Shown here: positions 1 to 18,149 of the stretch, one piece after another
Layout of the letters: each line of letters starts with the position of its first letter
Position numbering within the stretch: the first letter of the stretch is position 1
Source: Rotaria sordida
Lineage: Eukaryota > Rotifera > Eurotatoria > Philodinida > Philodinidae
Assembly: GCA_905250125.1 (NCBI GenBank)
Contig: CAJNOL010001026.1
Location: 20,252-84,251 of the forward strand
Direction of reading: 5' to 3'
Length of the DNA stretch: 64,000 nucleotides
Position numbers and translations under genes: made by a program
Notes under the pieces: generated by a model
Told to the model about the DNA's origin: nothing
What the model saw: only the letters and a program-made list of their open reading frames with translations
Databases searched by the model: none

Positions 1-735
1 ACTTATAATCAGAATGATACAACAAGTAGCAGACTGTATATGATGTTGCAGCTGATTTTCTTCTCAAACTTTATAGGTAGAACAAAACAACATTGGACAC
101 AGAAGAAAGAAGGAAAAAAAAACAGCAACTGTGCAGATGTAGAAATGTATGGTAGCCAGAGAATGCTCGATCGTCAAGGGAATAACGATATACAGATGGC
201 AGACATTTTGCTGATCTGCCAGATGGTTCAGATTATTTTCTTGTGGAAACGAACGTAAAAAATAAAGATGGTAGCTATTTGGCCAAATGTTCATTATAAA
301 AAATTTTCAAGGTCATATTAAAGAAATTTTCACTCACATCATATATCATTGAGTTACATGGTACAATGAGAAAAACAATTAATTCTCTTTCCGTCTGTTC
401 ACAAGTTGTTCTTATGCTGATTCGAACGTCAAGTCAAAGAGAAGCAAAGAGCAATTGCCCTTTCCTCTTCATAACAAGAAAGAAGAAAAAAAGAACAGCT
501 GTATGAAGCGAGGGAAAAAAAAACTTGACGAAGACAACAATATATCCACAGACAATAATGACGGAAAAAAAAGATATAATATTCCTTTTTTTTTTCTATT
601 CTTCTTTCATCTATACACATAAACATAAAACTTATTTTTCTTGCAGATTGTTTTTTTGCTTTTTGTTCAATAAAAAAAGAAGAAAGACACAAACTGAGCA
701 CACACAAATAAAGAGAATAAAACTACTTGGATGGA
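1..735. other. AT-rich non-coding stretch, probably 3' flank/UTR of the ELAV gene
   Basis: I see no supportable gene. The short open frames on both strands are low-complexity (Lys/Asn/Phe-rich) and lack splice context. The region lies directly downstream of the ELAV stop codon at 736, so part of it may be a long U-rich 3' UTR, as ELAV family transcripts often have. That is inference. Confidence 0.5.
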
Positions 736-6458
<5,723 letters not shown>

Positions 6459-7688
6459 AAAGAAAAAAGAAAAACGCTGAGATAAATCTTCTTAACAGGA
6501 GCTAACGAAAGCAAAAAAAAAAGAAAAGAATCTACTTACTGTGATTAGGTGTTGATGCTTATTCTCTAATGAAATCAATACACAATCTATGAAGAGAGTG
6601 GAAAAAAAAGAATAACAAATGACTGAATGTCAATTCGTTATGTGTCTTCTGTGGTTTTTTTTTCGCGCAAGTCACCAAGTGAACACGTGTCATTCAAAAG
6701 ATTCAACTTGATTTTCATGTCTTTAGAAACAAAACAAAAAAAAAACGATAGAAAATCTACAATAAATGTATGTATATTTGGCATAATCAATAGATGATAG
6801 AGAAGATTCAAAAGAGTTGTAATGACGCAAAAGAAACATCTGTCATAATATATGAGCCAAATATAACGTTTTTTTCTCTTGAATTTATTTGTAAATGAAA
6901 TCAGAAATGTTGAATTGAAGGGAATATCCATGCAAATTTGAAGATAATAAGAATCCCAGTTCAAATTAAACAAGCATAATTAATAGAATAGTTTAATATG
7001 ACCTAGTGTAACATTTGTACATATCTGTAATCGTTTACTCAATGTTTTCTTATACAATTACGCACATATGAGATTATCATATAAGTCTATATCAATCGAT
7101 AAGAAATGATCATGGGTAAATTCCATATCTGTGTTGCCAGGCGTAGAAGTGAAGATTTTGCAAATTGTCTATGTTATTCACAAAATATAACCTTCGATGT
7201 TAATCAACATTGTCGATTTTTTATCGGTTTGGATAAGAAAATTTCTCATGACTTCTATTGACATATAATCTCATTAATCATTGAAATAATAAAAAAAATC
7301 AAGTAAGACTTATCTCTATATCATCAATATTCTTCTAATCAGTCATGAATTTTTGAGAAACAGATGTCGTTAGTCATCAATAAATCAAACAATTCTACGT
7401 TTAATCCTTTCAAAATTGTTTAAAATCTTTTAAATAAATTTAATATATTGTTTTTAATTCTTTCTTAAATAATTCTCAACATTCCTAAAAAAAGCGACAA
7501 AACTTTATAAAGGCTTTAATCTGTCATGTAATGGAACTTTAAAATGACTCATCATTAAACTAGATGATGATGATCATATCACTTGGTTAAATCTTTTTTC
7601 TTTTTCAAAGTAGATCAATAAGTTAAATAAAATATGCCATGATTGAATATTATATAAAAATATTCTATAGTATTATGATTATAAGACA
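6459..7688. other. Intergenic region between divergent ELAV and MAP4K genes
   Basis: About 1.2 kb without a supportable gene, lying between two genes transcribed away from each other, so it should contain both promoters. I see no recognisable TATA box or operator that I would commit to. A minus-strand open frame at 6638-6973 is rich in Phe, Leu, Tyr and Lys and has no recognisable domain. Confidence 0.5.
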
Positions 7689-10600
7689 ATGTCAGCAGTA
7701 GTTAGTGATTTAAATTCAGCTGCTGGTATTAGCAGTAATCGTTATTTATCATTTGATTTTGTTTCAACATCAAGTCCACATGATGAATATGAACTTATAC
7801 AACGTATTGGTTCAGGAACATATGGGGATGTGTATAAAGTAAATTAAGAAATTCAAATAAAAATTTCTATACTTTCTTTTTTTTTTGCTTCAAGGCAAGA
7901 CATATTCCAACAGCATCAATGCGAGCTCTCAAAGTAATTAAGCTTGAAGCTGGAGATGATTTTAATATAATTCAACAAGAAATTCTTATGATGTTACAAT
8001 GTAGTCATCCAAATATAATTGCATATTTTGGAAGTTATTTAAAGTAAAAAAGAAATAAACAAAAAAGAAAACAGTATTCTTATATTAAATATTTAGACGA
8101 GATAAATTATGGATTGCTATGGAACTTTGTGCTGGTGGTTCAATGCAAGATATTTATCATGGTTAGTAAAACAATCTTTGAAGTTTTTTTTTTTTTTTTT
8201 GCGAAGATAAAAATTTTTATTTTATTAGTTTATGGACCACTTGGTGAATTACAAATAGCTTACATACTTAAAGAAACATTAAAAGGTTTAGATTATCTTC
8301 ATAGAAATGGAAAAATGCATCGAGATGTTAAAGTAAAAAAATTTTCTTACATAAAAGAAAAACAAATAAAAATTTCGTTTTTTTAAAAATAGGGTGCGAA
8401 TATCTTATTAACAGAAGATGGAAATGTTAAATTAGGTAAATGAGTATTTTTATATTAATCTCTCGATTCGAATTTTTTTGTTTCTTCAGCTGATTTCGGT
8501 GTAGCAGCAAGTATAACAGCAACTATATGTAAACGAAAATCATTTATTGGTACACCTTATTGGTAAGTGATAAAACAAAATAAAGATTATTAGACATTAT
8601 TGATTAATTTAGGATGGCACCTGAAGTAGCAGCTGTTGAACGTAAAGGTGGTTATAATCATTTATGTGATATATGGGCTGTTGGTATAACAGCAATTGAA
8701 TTTGCTGAATTACAACCACCAATGTTTGATTTACATCCAATGCGTGCATTATTTTTAATGTCAAAATCAGGTTTTAAATCACCAACATTAAAAGATAAAA
8801 TGAAATGGACAATAACATTTCAAAATTTTGTTAAATTTGCATTAACAAAAAATCCTAAAAAACGACCATCAGCTGAAAAATTACTTGACGTAATGGAAAT
8901 GAAAAACTTTGAGACATTTTTCTTTTTAAGTTTTATTTTGTTATGTTTAGCATCCATTTCTTCAAGGAAATTTAACTACAGCTATTGCACGTGATCTACT
9001 TGATAGAGTACATAATGGTGCAACAAGTAATCAGATATCAGAAGATCGAGATGATGATGATGATGATAGAGTTAGTCAATTTTATTTTAAAATTTTATCA
9101 ATTGATTTCATTTTTTTTTTGTGTATTATTTAAGAATAATTCTCAGGCACCAAGAAAGATCACATCGAACAAAGAACAACCTATTGTATCTTCGTCGAGT
9201 AAGATTAAGATTTTTATTTTTATAGAAAGGAGAAAATAGAATGCATAGGAAAAACCATTTAACTGATACAAAAATCTGTGATTTTTGTTTGACTTTCTTT
9301 TTATTGTAATAATCATAATGTTATTATTTAAAAACAAATTTAGATGTTCGTCCAATAATAACGAATATAAATCAACCACCATTAATCCGTAGTTCAATTC
9401 TCAATGATCCCATTCAATCAGAAACAAATGGAATTAATTCGACAAATGATACTGTAACTTAAATCTTTAAAATTAAACAAAAAGACAGAACCTTCATAAA
9501 TCGTATGTTTTTCTTTTAGCGTTCTGCAATAAATATCGATGAAACGTAAGTAATAAATAATCGACAATGGATTTGTTTGCAAATCTATTTATCTAGTGGA
9601 CTTTTGGATTCATTTCTCGACGAATTGTCCCGACGGTATTTTAGAAAAAAAAATTCCTAGTTGCTAAAAAGAAAAAAAAACTCAACGCTTAGCATGAATA
9701 GTTCCACATATCTAACATTGAATATTTAATTTGAACAATAAAAAAATATTGATTTTATTTTTTTTATTTTTAGTGGACATGTTCCACCATCAACAAAACA
9801 TAAAGATAATGGAAATACTGAACATATTCAAAGATTAAAATCTTTAGGTTTAGCTGATGAAGATATTCAAGTAAATGAAGAACGAAAAAAATTTCTCGAG
9901 AAAAAAAAATGAATTTTTCTTTTTTTTTTTTTTTTTATTTCTAGCGTTTAATGTCTAAATTACCATTAAGTGCATTTGATGATTTAGCATTAAATGAAAT
10001 TAAACATATAGTTGATGTTATGCGTGATGCTGATGTTGAAGAAAATGAAGATGAATTAAATGATAATAATACAATAAAACGATCACCATTACCTACATCA
10101 TTACCAACAAAATCAAATAAAACAAAGAAAAAAGATCAACAAATGATTTATGAAAATATAGATACAAATAATAATACATTAAAATCAAAAAATGATGATA
10201 ATACATTGAAATCAAAACAAGATAAAACAACAATGTCAACATTATCAAATGGAATTCCAAGTGTACCTAGAGTTCATATGGGTGCTGGTTTTATGAAGAT
10301 ATTTAATGAATGTCCATTAGAAATTCATGCTAGTTATTGTTGGATTAATAATGAAACTAGAGGTAAAATTAATGAGATTTTTTCAAACAAAAAATAAAAA
10401 ATATTTTCTTGTTGACTAAATAAAAGAATTTTTCGTTTTTTTATTGAAGAACAAAAAGCTTTTCTATGTCTAGGTAATCGAAACAAAACGACATAAAAAT
10501 GTGATAGAAAGGCAAAATAGTTCTGCCTTTAGGGTACCTTGACGGATGATCTGTTGCCTAGCAACAGATTCAATAATCTGATATCTTTCCGACAACTAAT

Positions 10601-13600
10601 ACTAGCTGTAGCTCTGGACACAAGGTCGATCTGACATGCACAGTTCTTGAGCTTCCAATATACATTAACTAACCTCAAGGGCACATGTATGCCACAACGT
10701 ACTCAGCATGCTATCGGATGGATTATACGAGACAAACAGCCGTTAGTGACTTGTTCAGGGTCATTTCATATCAGATAGTACCAAGATTTGAGCACAATAT
10801 CTTGTGGATACGTACCAATCAGCGTAACCCATCAGCCTAATAGTATTTGACTGCATACATCAAACAGCAAGAGTAAAATTTCTTTTTTTTTAAACTTTCC
10901 TGCGCAAGTTTCAAAGTAGGTTTTTTCTGATACACACCACTGAAATCAATAGACAAGAAGTTATCGTGACTGAAACTACAAAATCTTGATCTTGCGCATT
11001 TATAGTGACAATACCAATATTAGCCTTACAAGGGAAGGTCCCAAGTCGGACTCGCTAATCGAACTAATATTTTGCCCTGACGAGACTAGTAGAAGCCTAT
11101 AAGGATTCGTTCGTCAGCTATTGTAATTTTACTGAATTTTTCATCTCTGGCAAAGTATTAGACAAAAAAAATCGAATTATAGAATTTCGATCTGAAATTT
11201 TGCCCATAGGTGGATATCGTAGGCATTAGAATGTTCTGAGAATTTCAGCGTAAGAGGATACGACTGCAACGTCCAGGGCGTTCTAATATCCATGAGACCT
11301 ACCTATAGGCGAAATTTCAGATTGAAATTCCATAATTCGGTTTTTTCACCGATATCTTGCCAGAAATTTTTAAAAAATTAGTAAAATTATAATAACCTGA
11401 GAAAGAGAGTGCATGAAGATTAGAATCCATCGAGTCCAAAATTTTCAGATCCGAGTTCGATACCAACTCGATGAGATCTAATGGGTATGAATCCTTATAG
11501 GCTTCTACCAGTCTCGTCGGAACACAATATCAGTTCGATCGACGAGTCACACATGGAAACTTTCCTTCGTTAGTGTATGATCTTTTCAAGATTGAAACTA
11601 AAATATCTCAACGTTGAAGTTCTAACTAGAAATCACATAATAATCAAATTAAAAAAGGCAAATACTAACTGAATTTAGACTATGTAATTTCGCGATGGAT
11701 CGGATCTGAAAAGAAATAGATCCGCGTCTCTTTTTTTTTGGCTTCATAAATTTTACTAACTAATAAAAATAAAGGAAAGATCTATCTTTCTCTCAAAGTT
11801 TAGATATTAATTAATACGGATAACCAAATAGAAATTGTAAAATTTGATTTTTTTTTCAACATCCGATTTATTTTCTTTTATTAGATCAATTGGTATTAAT
11901 TGCTGCTGAAGAAGGTGTTTATTCTCTGAATCTCAATGAATTGCATGATGCTACATTAGAATTGGTAATTTAACTATTGAAAACAAATTCTTTTCATCAA
12001 CTATTCTTTTTAGTTATATCCAAGACGAACAACTTGGTTATTTGTTAAAGATAATATTCTCTGGTCAATCTCGGGTAATCATTTTGTTTTTCAAAGATCT
12101 TCTGTTTTTTTTTCTTATTTCCAAATTTTATTTTTAGGAAAAGCTAACACATTATATCGACATGACCTTCATTTATTATTTCATAATAAAAGTACAGCAA
12201 GACTATCTCTTCAATTAAATAAAATTCCACAAAAATTTGAAAAATTAATGCCAAAGTAAAAAAAAAAGAAAAATGTGAGTTTCTTTTTTCCAAAAAATAT
12301 TTTTTGTTGTTTTAGAAAATTAGTTACATCAGTTAAAATAAATAATACACGTGGATGTATTCGATGTTGTGTTGGAAGAAATCAATTTAATGGTTTTATT
12401 TATCTTGCTGGAATGTTAACAAATGAAATTTTTCTTATGCAATATTATGATCCATTAAGAAAATTTATGCATTTAAAAGTATACACAAACTTATTTTTTT
12501 GTCTTTGTTTATTTTATTCTCTTTTTCAGACGGTTTCTATTTCAATACCTGCTGAACCACCAATATTTGAAATGATTTTTTCACCGGAAAATCAATATGC
12601 AATTGTATGTATTGGTGTTAGTAAAAGGTAAAGAAAATTTTTTTTATCTAATTTTTATTGTTTAATTTATATTTAGTAAATCTGTTGCTAATTCATATAA
12701 ATTTGCTTCAATTAATTTTGAAACGGAAAAAATGGAAAATTATCATGATGGTATGTAAGATGATGATTAGATTGAAAACAAAAAAAAAACAATTTTTATG
12801 GAAATGTATCCAATTCGAACAACATAAATAAGAATATTTTCAATTAAATTAGTTTTTAATAAAATTTAAACCTAAGAAAACATTGTAATTTTAGTTCGTA
12901 ATATTTTTCAAAGATCGATACAGTTCTATTTAATCCTCTAAGTACCATTGCTTGACCATGATTGCTAGGGACTTCTAAATTTGAGTGATCATTATTAACA
13001 GGAAATGCTAATTATCCAAGAAGTTTAGGCATTTTTTCTTGGATGATTCATGAGATTTAAACGTTTCATTTCTTTTACCATAAAAGCAAACAACTCCTGA
13101 CGAGAGAATCTCCTCAGATGTTCCCTTCCGATTTCAATGATTTTTTTTTGTCTATAGACACTACAGTGTTCTAATAAAAATCTTAAAAAGATATGATTAA
13201 GTTATCGAATTTTTAGTGTATCTATTTTCTATAGAGACCCTAGATTTTCGAAAAACTTGTATTTTTGAATTTTGATCTGAAACTTTGTACATATAAAGAA
13301 CTCAACTAGACTAGCTTCCATAAAAATACTCAGAAGTCTTGAACAAAGTCTTCTCGAGATATGTGACTTTCAAGATGAAGATTCTCTTTTATGGATAGTG
13401 TCTACAAGATGCATCTTTTGAAAGCTTCATGTCTCGAAGAGACTTTGTTCAAAAATTGTGAATTTTTTTATGAAAGCTAATCTAGTTGAGCTCTTTATAT
13501 GCATAAAATTTAGTAAAGGAAAACATCACTCATTATAGATAATAGGAATAGAGAGGAATCTTAATTTCTTCAAATTCTCCAAACAAAATCTATACTCTTT

Positions 13601-14785
13601 TGTAAATCAATTTGCTTGATATATGCTTCTTCCAATAAATAATACACTAAAAAAATACTTGTAGGAAAACAGTTAACGAGGAAATATTTCTAAGTATCAT
13701 CTTGCTTTTGAGTCGAGATTATGTGCATTATGTAGGTTTTAATGAACTATGAATGCCATGAAAAGCGTTCGGGTTAATAACTAATTCTACCGAGATATTG
13801 TATTTTTTTAGCACAATGCCGTGGTTCCGTCAGGAAAACGGAGTTTCGAATTTCGACTTAAGCTTTCACAGTAAGCTATTCTCATTGAGACGCGTCTCTT
13901 TGCAAAGTTTCGGGTCGAAATTTGAAACTCAAGCTTCTAGGTGTTCCCGAGGGGGACCACAACATTATTCTGAAAAATACAGTACTTCGGCAGTAATAAG
14001 CTATTAGTCCGAACCTTTTCAAGGTTTTCATAGCTCATTAGAATCTATATGATGCACATAGTTCCGAGTTTAAAACGATTTGAAACTTAGAAAACGTTTC
14101 CTTGTAAGTTTTCTTCGTACATTCTTATTAATTTTTATCTTAACGAGTTAATTATGTGTTTAGTTTCTCTTCTATCGGATGTTTCTTATGTACTTCAACA
14201 TGAAAAGGATGCTGATACAGTGCTTATTTGTCATGGAAGTAAGTTTAAAAATAAAAAAAAACCTGGGAAATAAAATTCTAAGTTCTATTTAATTTAGATA
14301 ATATAGCAATAGTTAATTCTCAAGGTAAACCTCGCACAAGTAGACGAACGTTATCTGAACTTCATTTTGATTGTGAAGTTCGATCATTAGGTAAAAAGTA
14401 TTGAAATAATTACTTTTTTAATGTATTTTTTCCATGTTTTTAAGTTTGTTTACAAGACAGTGTACTTGCATTTCATGAACATGGCATGCAAGGTAGAAGT
14501 CTCAAAGATAACGAAGTTATACAAGAAGTTTATGATCATACTCGATCATTTCGAGTTATCGGTAGTGATCGGTAAATAATTGAAATTTTTAATATCTAAA
14601 CAAATTTAGTTCATTGTGTTTTCTTTTTCTAAAGACTAATTGTCTTACAAAGTCGTCCATCATTATCTTCCAAATCGTCGGATATAGATAATAATCTCAC
14701 ACAATCAATAACTGCATTAACTACGGCATCATTTTCAACATCACCATGCGATTTGCATATATTAATGGGTCATGAAAATACATAA
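7689..14785 (+). CDS. MAP4K-type Ste20/GCK-I serine/threonine kinase with C-terminal CNH domain
   Basis: Ste20-group kinase of the MAP4K family, expected to act upstream of JNK and related MAPK cascades. I join 24 exons: 7689-7838, 7895-8043, 8097-8161, 8229-8332, 8393-8435, 8490-8562, 8613-8889, 8951-9070, 9135-9198, 9344-9453, 9520-9545, 9597-9635, 9774-9870, 9945-10362, 11885-11964, 12014-12074, 12138-12255, 12316-12478, 12530-12627, 12677-12750, 14164-14238, 14298-14390, 14445-14571, 14635-14785. All phases close, giving 924 aa. Kinase motifs: [11 protein letters not shown] loop (about 40-50), ALKVIKLE lysine, HRDVKGANIL catalytic loop, [28 protein letters not shown] and [13 protein letters not shown] are typical of MAP4K3/5. 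A low-complexity linker (about 335-540) precedes a CNH domain (about 550-910) with [21 protein letters not shown] and YPRRTTW. Length matches the family. The two long introns hold foldback elements. Confidence 0.94.
10363..11884. other. Long MAP4K intron with a GC-richer unique stretch
   Basis: This 1.5 kb intron separates the linker exon from the CNH exons (phase 1, AGAG|GTAAAA to TTAG|ATC). The part from about 10490 to 10860 is less AT-rich and lacks open frames. It may be a decayed element or regulatory DNA; I recognise nothing specific. The rest is mostly the foldback listed separately. Confidence 0.5.
11020..11585. repeat. Foldback element in a MAP4K intron
   Basis: Arms at about 11030-11340 and 11330-11580 are imperfect reverse complements. 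The outer arms share CTTATAGGCTTCTAC and GACTCGTCGATCGAACT-like words. The inner arms share the pair TCGATCTGAAATTTTGCCCATAGG and its complement. There is no coding capacity. Confidence 0.75.
13095..13515. repeat. Foldback element in a MAP4K intron, family A copy
   Basis: The segment GAATTTTGATCTGAAACTTTG and a following AACTCAACTAGACTAG block recur in inverted orientation near 13400-13510. Both match the elements near 1.75 kb and 33.25 kb. The right end is less conserved than in the 33 kb copy, which suggests decay or truncation. Confidence 0.7.
13665..14120. repeat. Second foldback element in the same MAP4K intron
   Basis: Left arm about 13670-13870, right arm about 13905-14115. Matching words include GTATTTTTTTAGCACAATGCCGTGG against the complement of CCACAACATTATTCTGAAAAATAC, and AATTTCGAC blocks either side of a short centre. 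It has no coding capacity and is unrelated to family A at the sequence level visible to me. Confidence 0.7.
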
Positions 14786-16646
14786 TCATATTTATTCTTC
14801 CATGTTTCTTTTTTCTGTTTATATATGTGTATAAAAAAAAACAAAGATAGGTTTATCATGCATATAGCCGGCCGGTATTATGAAAATTCAAACAAACTTT
14901 CTGCTCTTTTCTTTTTTAAAGTCAATTTCTTGTTCAGCTTTTTTTTTTCTACGTATAACAGTGTTTTGTGAAAAGAATAATTCTTCATTTCAATAATCTA
15001 TGCGCGTGTGTGTGTATTCAAGGTCAGATTTGTTATTATACTTCATTTACTAGTTAATCGTTCTTCTATATTCATATATATATATATATGGAGGGCACTG
15101 TGCAATAGATGAGCGAGCTTATTGTTTGCTCTATAACATACAAGTGCCTAAATTATTACTTCACGTATGTGTGTATCTTTATTCAGATAGTGTGTTTGTT
15201 GATTATGTGGAATGAAATACGTATGTGTAAGAGTATCATTATCGTCTTATTCGACTCTATGACTTGTGTTTTTTTTCGTGTCTTTTGGTATAAATGAAAT
15301 TTAATTTACGGAAAAAAAAACAATGAAAATCAATCAAATTTTTTTCACAATGGAATATGTTGAAGGATGAAACTAAAGATTTATCGATAAGATCTGTGAT
15401 TGATGATATAGAAAGATATCTTTCAGTTAGAGTCTTACGGGACAGTCTCGAATTCCGAAAACTCTTATTTGTAACATTTTGTGGGACATTCGGGATCGGG
15501 GATATTTTGCAAATAAAACCGAAGATTCGGAACCAGAAAAAATTTTGTCATGCAAGTATAATGGATGTTATTTTAAGTATAACTGCTTTAAATAATTCAT
15601 CGTTTTGATGTTTATGATAGTTATAATAAATGGAATATTTTATTTAAAATTTAATTATATCCAAAAACTTTTATGAGTACAATGGCATTTCGTTTTGAAT
15701 CTCGATCACGCCGTCAAAATTCATTATGCTTTCGTTCTCTATTTGACTACAACATTACCAATTATTGTTTCTTATACTACTATTGTTAGTACTTGCTGTC
15801 TTTTAATTAATTTCATTTTATTACAAAAAAAAGTAGACGTAACAAGTGTAAAAAGAAACAATTGGTAATAGAACTACGATACCATAGTGACTATCAGTAT
15901 GATTAGAACAGCAATTCAGTAAAATATTCAATATAAATGTGCTTGAATTGATTAACATATACCTTCTTTTTGATCGAACAAAGGTTACTATTGAATTTAT
16001 AAAGAAGCATTGCTTCAAATAATTTATACAAGCTCCTTAGTGGTTTGTAAAAGAAATTCTTGCAAATCGTGTTAAAACAATATTAAATTATGGTTCATTA
16101 TTATACTATTGTTAGATGATTTCTGAGTTTTATTTTTAATAACTCGTGATAAAAATAGAATTAGGATCTGCAGGTTTTGTCAATACGAAAGGATTCGAGA
16201 AGATGACGTTGATATATGTACAGATTAATCCACAGCTACTGATGCTTATTTTTTTAAAATCAATTGATCGTCTAAAAGTTATTGTCTTTGAAAAATATTG
16301 TCGTGCTTCGAATTTAACACCAGTAATAGTATTCAAAAATAAGGCAAATGATTCAATATATTTTCTTTTATTTTTATTGGATGTTTATTCAAAATTCGTG
16401 TCAAAGACTATAACTTTCTCATCAGTTATATACAAGCCAAAATCGTAATTTGATAATATATTCAAGCAATATTGCCTTTCGAAATTTTTGTACAGTAGTT
16501 TAACTAGTATTATATTTTGCTCTCATCTTCCTCGTGATCGTAGAACAATATGTTATATCTGGACAATATATAAAAGAAAAGAAAAAAGAAAAAAACAAAG
16601 AACAAGAATAGCTATAAGAATCATTTCTTATATTCTCACATACGAC
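14786..16646. other. Intergenic region, no supportable gene
   Basis: Contains the MAP4K 3' end, a short TA dinucleotide run near 15075-15090 and several open frames without splice context or recognisable motifs (15357-15608, 16146-16448). Nothing else stands out. Confidence 0.5.
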
Positions 16647-17267
16647 ATGACATGTAACGAAGTTAACTGCATAAATTTATCCTGTGCTTTATGTTATGAT
16701 TGTCAACAATCACTCTGTTTAAATCATATTATAATACATCATGATACTTTTGTTGAGCGTCATTTATCATTCTATGAAATTCTTCAACAATTATATCATA
16801 AACTTCATTCAATGAGTATTGAACAATGTTATCATCAAGTATTCGAACAATTATCATTAAATCATACTTATACGACAGATACAATTCTTCATCTTCGTTC
16901 AATACGTGAAGAACTTATTGAACAATTAAATAAATTTAAACAAAACCAATTTAATCAATTAAAAAAAATTAGTTTTAGACTTTATGATACAAAACAAATA
17001 ATTGATAATGATGAAGCAAATGATATTAAAATTAAATTAGAACAAATTCAAACATCAATTAATTCACTTGTTTATGGTATACATTTAGAAATGTCTAAAA
17101 CAACAAAAAATATTCAATGTCGAAAAATTTTTCGTCATAAAACACAATCATCATCCGATATTAAAACAGATTTATTATTACAAAAAAGTTCTAGTTGGAC
17201 AAATGGATCTACCGAAAATTATTGGAAGAAAAAAAATGAATCAGATGAACGTTTATCATTGTTTTGA
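16647..17267 (+). CDS. Small Cys/His-rich B-box-like protein with coiled-coil tail
   Basis: A 206-aa single-exon frame. The N-terminus (residues 3-32) has a cluster C3, C8, C13, C16, C19, C24, H27, H31, H32 with the core CALCYDCQQSLCLNH, which resembles the metal-binding pattern of a B-box zinc finger. The rest is helical, with Leu/Glu/Lys heptad-like stretches around 90-165, and ends in a basic Ser-rich tail. B-box plus coiled coil suggests a TRIM-like scaffold, but no RING, filamin or NHL domain is present. The frame is open further upstream (to 16488), but that part is basic and low-complexity, so I start at the Met just before the cysteine cluster. Function unknown. Confidence 0.65.
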   Translation: MTCNEVNCINLSCALCYDCQQSLCLNHIIIHHDTFVERHLSFYEILQQLYHKLHSMSIEQCYHQVFEQLSLNHTYTTDTILHLRSIREELIEQLNKFKQNQFNQLKKISFRLYDTKQIIDNDEANDIKIKLEQIQTSINSLVYGIHLEMSKTTKNIQCRKIFRHKTQSSSDIKTDLLLQKSSSWTNGSTENYWKKKNESDERLSLF

Positions 17268-17788
17268 TTTATTTGAAAAATAAATATAGAGCAGCCAGTT
17301 TATTATATAGAAATTTACTAACAATCAAAACTAACAAACATATTATAGGTCTCATCTTTGATTTGAATTTAACCTTTTATCCTTCCATAGCGATTCGAAA
17401 AGTGTCACAGATGTGAAAGAATCATTGGAATAGAATATTGTTGCCTCCGATATATATCGATAGTATGAACAGATCGATCAGGAGTAGTCTCATTGATGAC
17501 GACAGTTTAATCATTTTAGTGACCATTGGAGGTAGAACGACTTCACAAAAATTCTATATCAGACCACATATAAATTTGATATAGTTCGACGAAAAAATGT
17601 CGTAAACATCTCGGATATGTCTCATTTTGTAGAGAATGATGTGCTTTACCATTACGTATAATGTGATCAAATTTTATGCTCGAGTTGAAGGCACTAAAAA
17701 ACTAAAAGTTAAGTTTTCTGGAAAATTCGTAGTGATCATTTTATGTTTTTCCCATCTCTTTTCCAATTAGCTTGTGTAAAATTTTCGG
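17268..17788. other. Intergenic, nothing recognised
   Basis: About 0.5 kb of AT-rich sequence after the B-box-like gene. I see no gene, tRNA-like fold or clear repeat. Confidence 0.5.
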
Positions 17789-18149
17789 ATGATATTGATA
17801 CCAGTAGTAGACATTGCTATCGTTATATATCACACAATACATTTCTGTCATATATCTTGTTTGTTAAGTAAAAACATATCTTATTTGAAAAAAAAACTAA
17901 CTGCAGCGGTTTTTTTGAATTTTATCGATTGTGTAACTCATCTTTTTCGAATAGGATACGATACAAAACAAAATATTTTCTTATCAATTGATAGTTTATG
18001 GATTTCATTACAAGATATGCTCTTAAGTTTTTTAATCCCACGTTTCCTTTATTGTCTGCAATCGTTCTATCAATGATCGCTTCCGTGACTAAAGGGAAAT
18101 TAGGTAAAGAATTAAAAGAATGTATTTATCATAAACAATTGTTTTCTTA
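17789..18149 (+). pseudogene. Possible frameshifted 7-TM receptor fragment (TM6-TM7 like)
   Basis: One frame from 17789 encodes a basic KKKLTAAVFLNFIDCV segment that could be the start of TM6. It then runs into another frame near 18020 that reads FFNPTFPLLSAIVLSMIASV followed by a basic stretch KGKLGKELKE and a stop at 18149. An NP-containing hydrophobic helix followed by a basic tail is the shape of rhodopsin-class TM7 and helix 8. The two parts are in different frames and no upstream helices are seen, so this is at best a degraded fragment. It could also be chance. Confidence 0.3.

Noticed and set aside
6638-6973. 111-codon minus-strand frame upstream of ELAV
   Set aside because: Low-complexity Phe/Leu/Tyr composition, no phase-compatible junction to the ELAV exons.
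10490-10860. Possible retrotransposon in the MAP4K intron
   Set aside because: Less AT-rich than its surroundings, but it has no open frame, terminal repeat or poly-A tail that would support an element.
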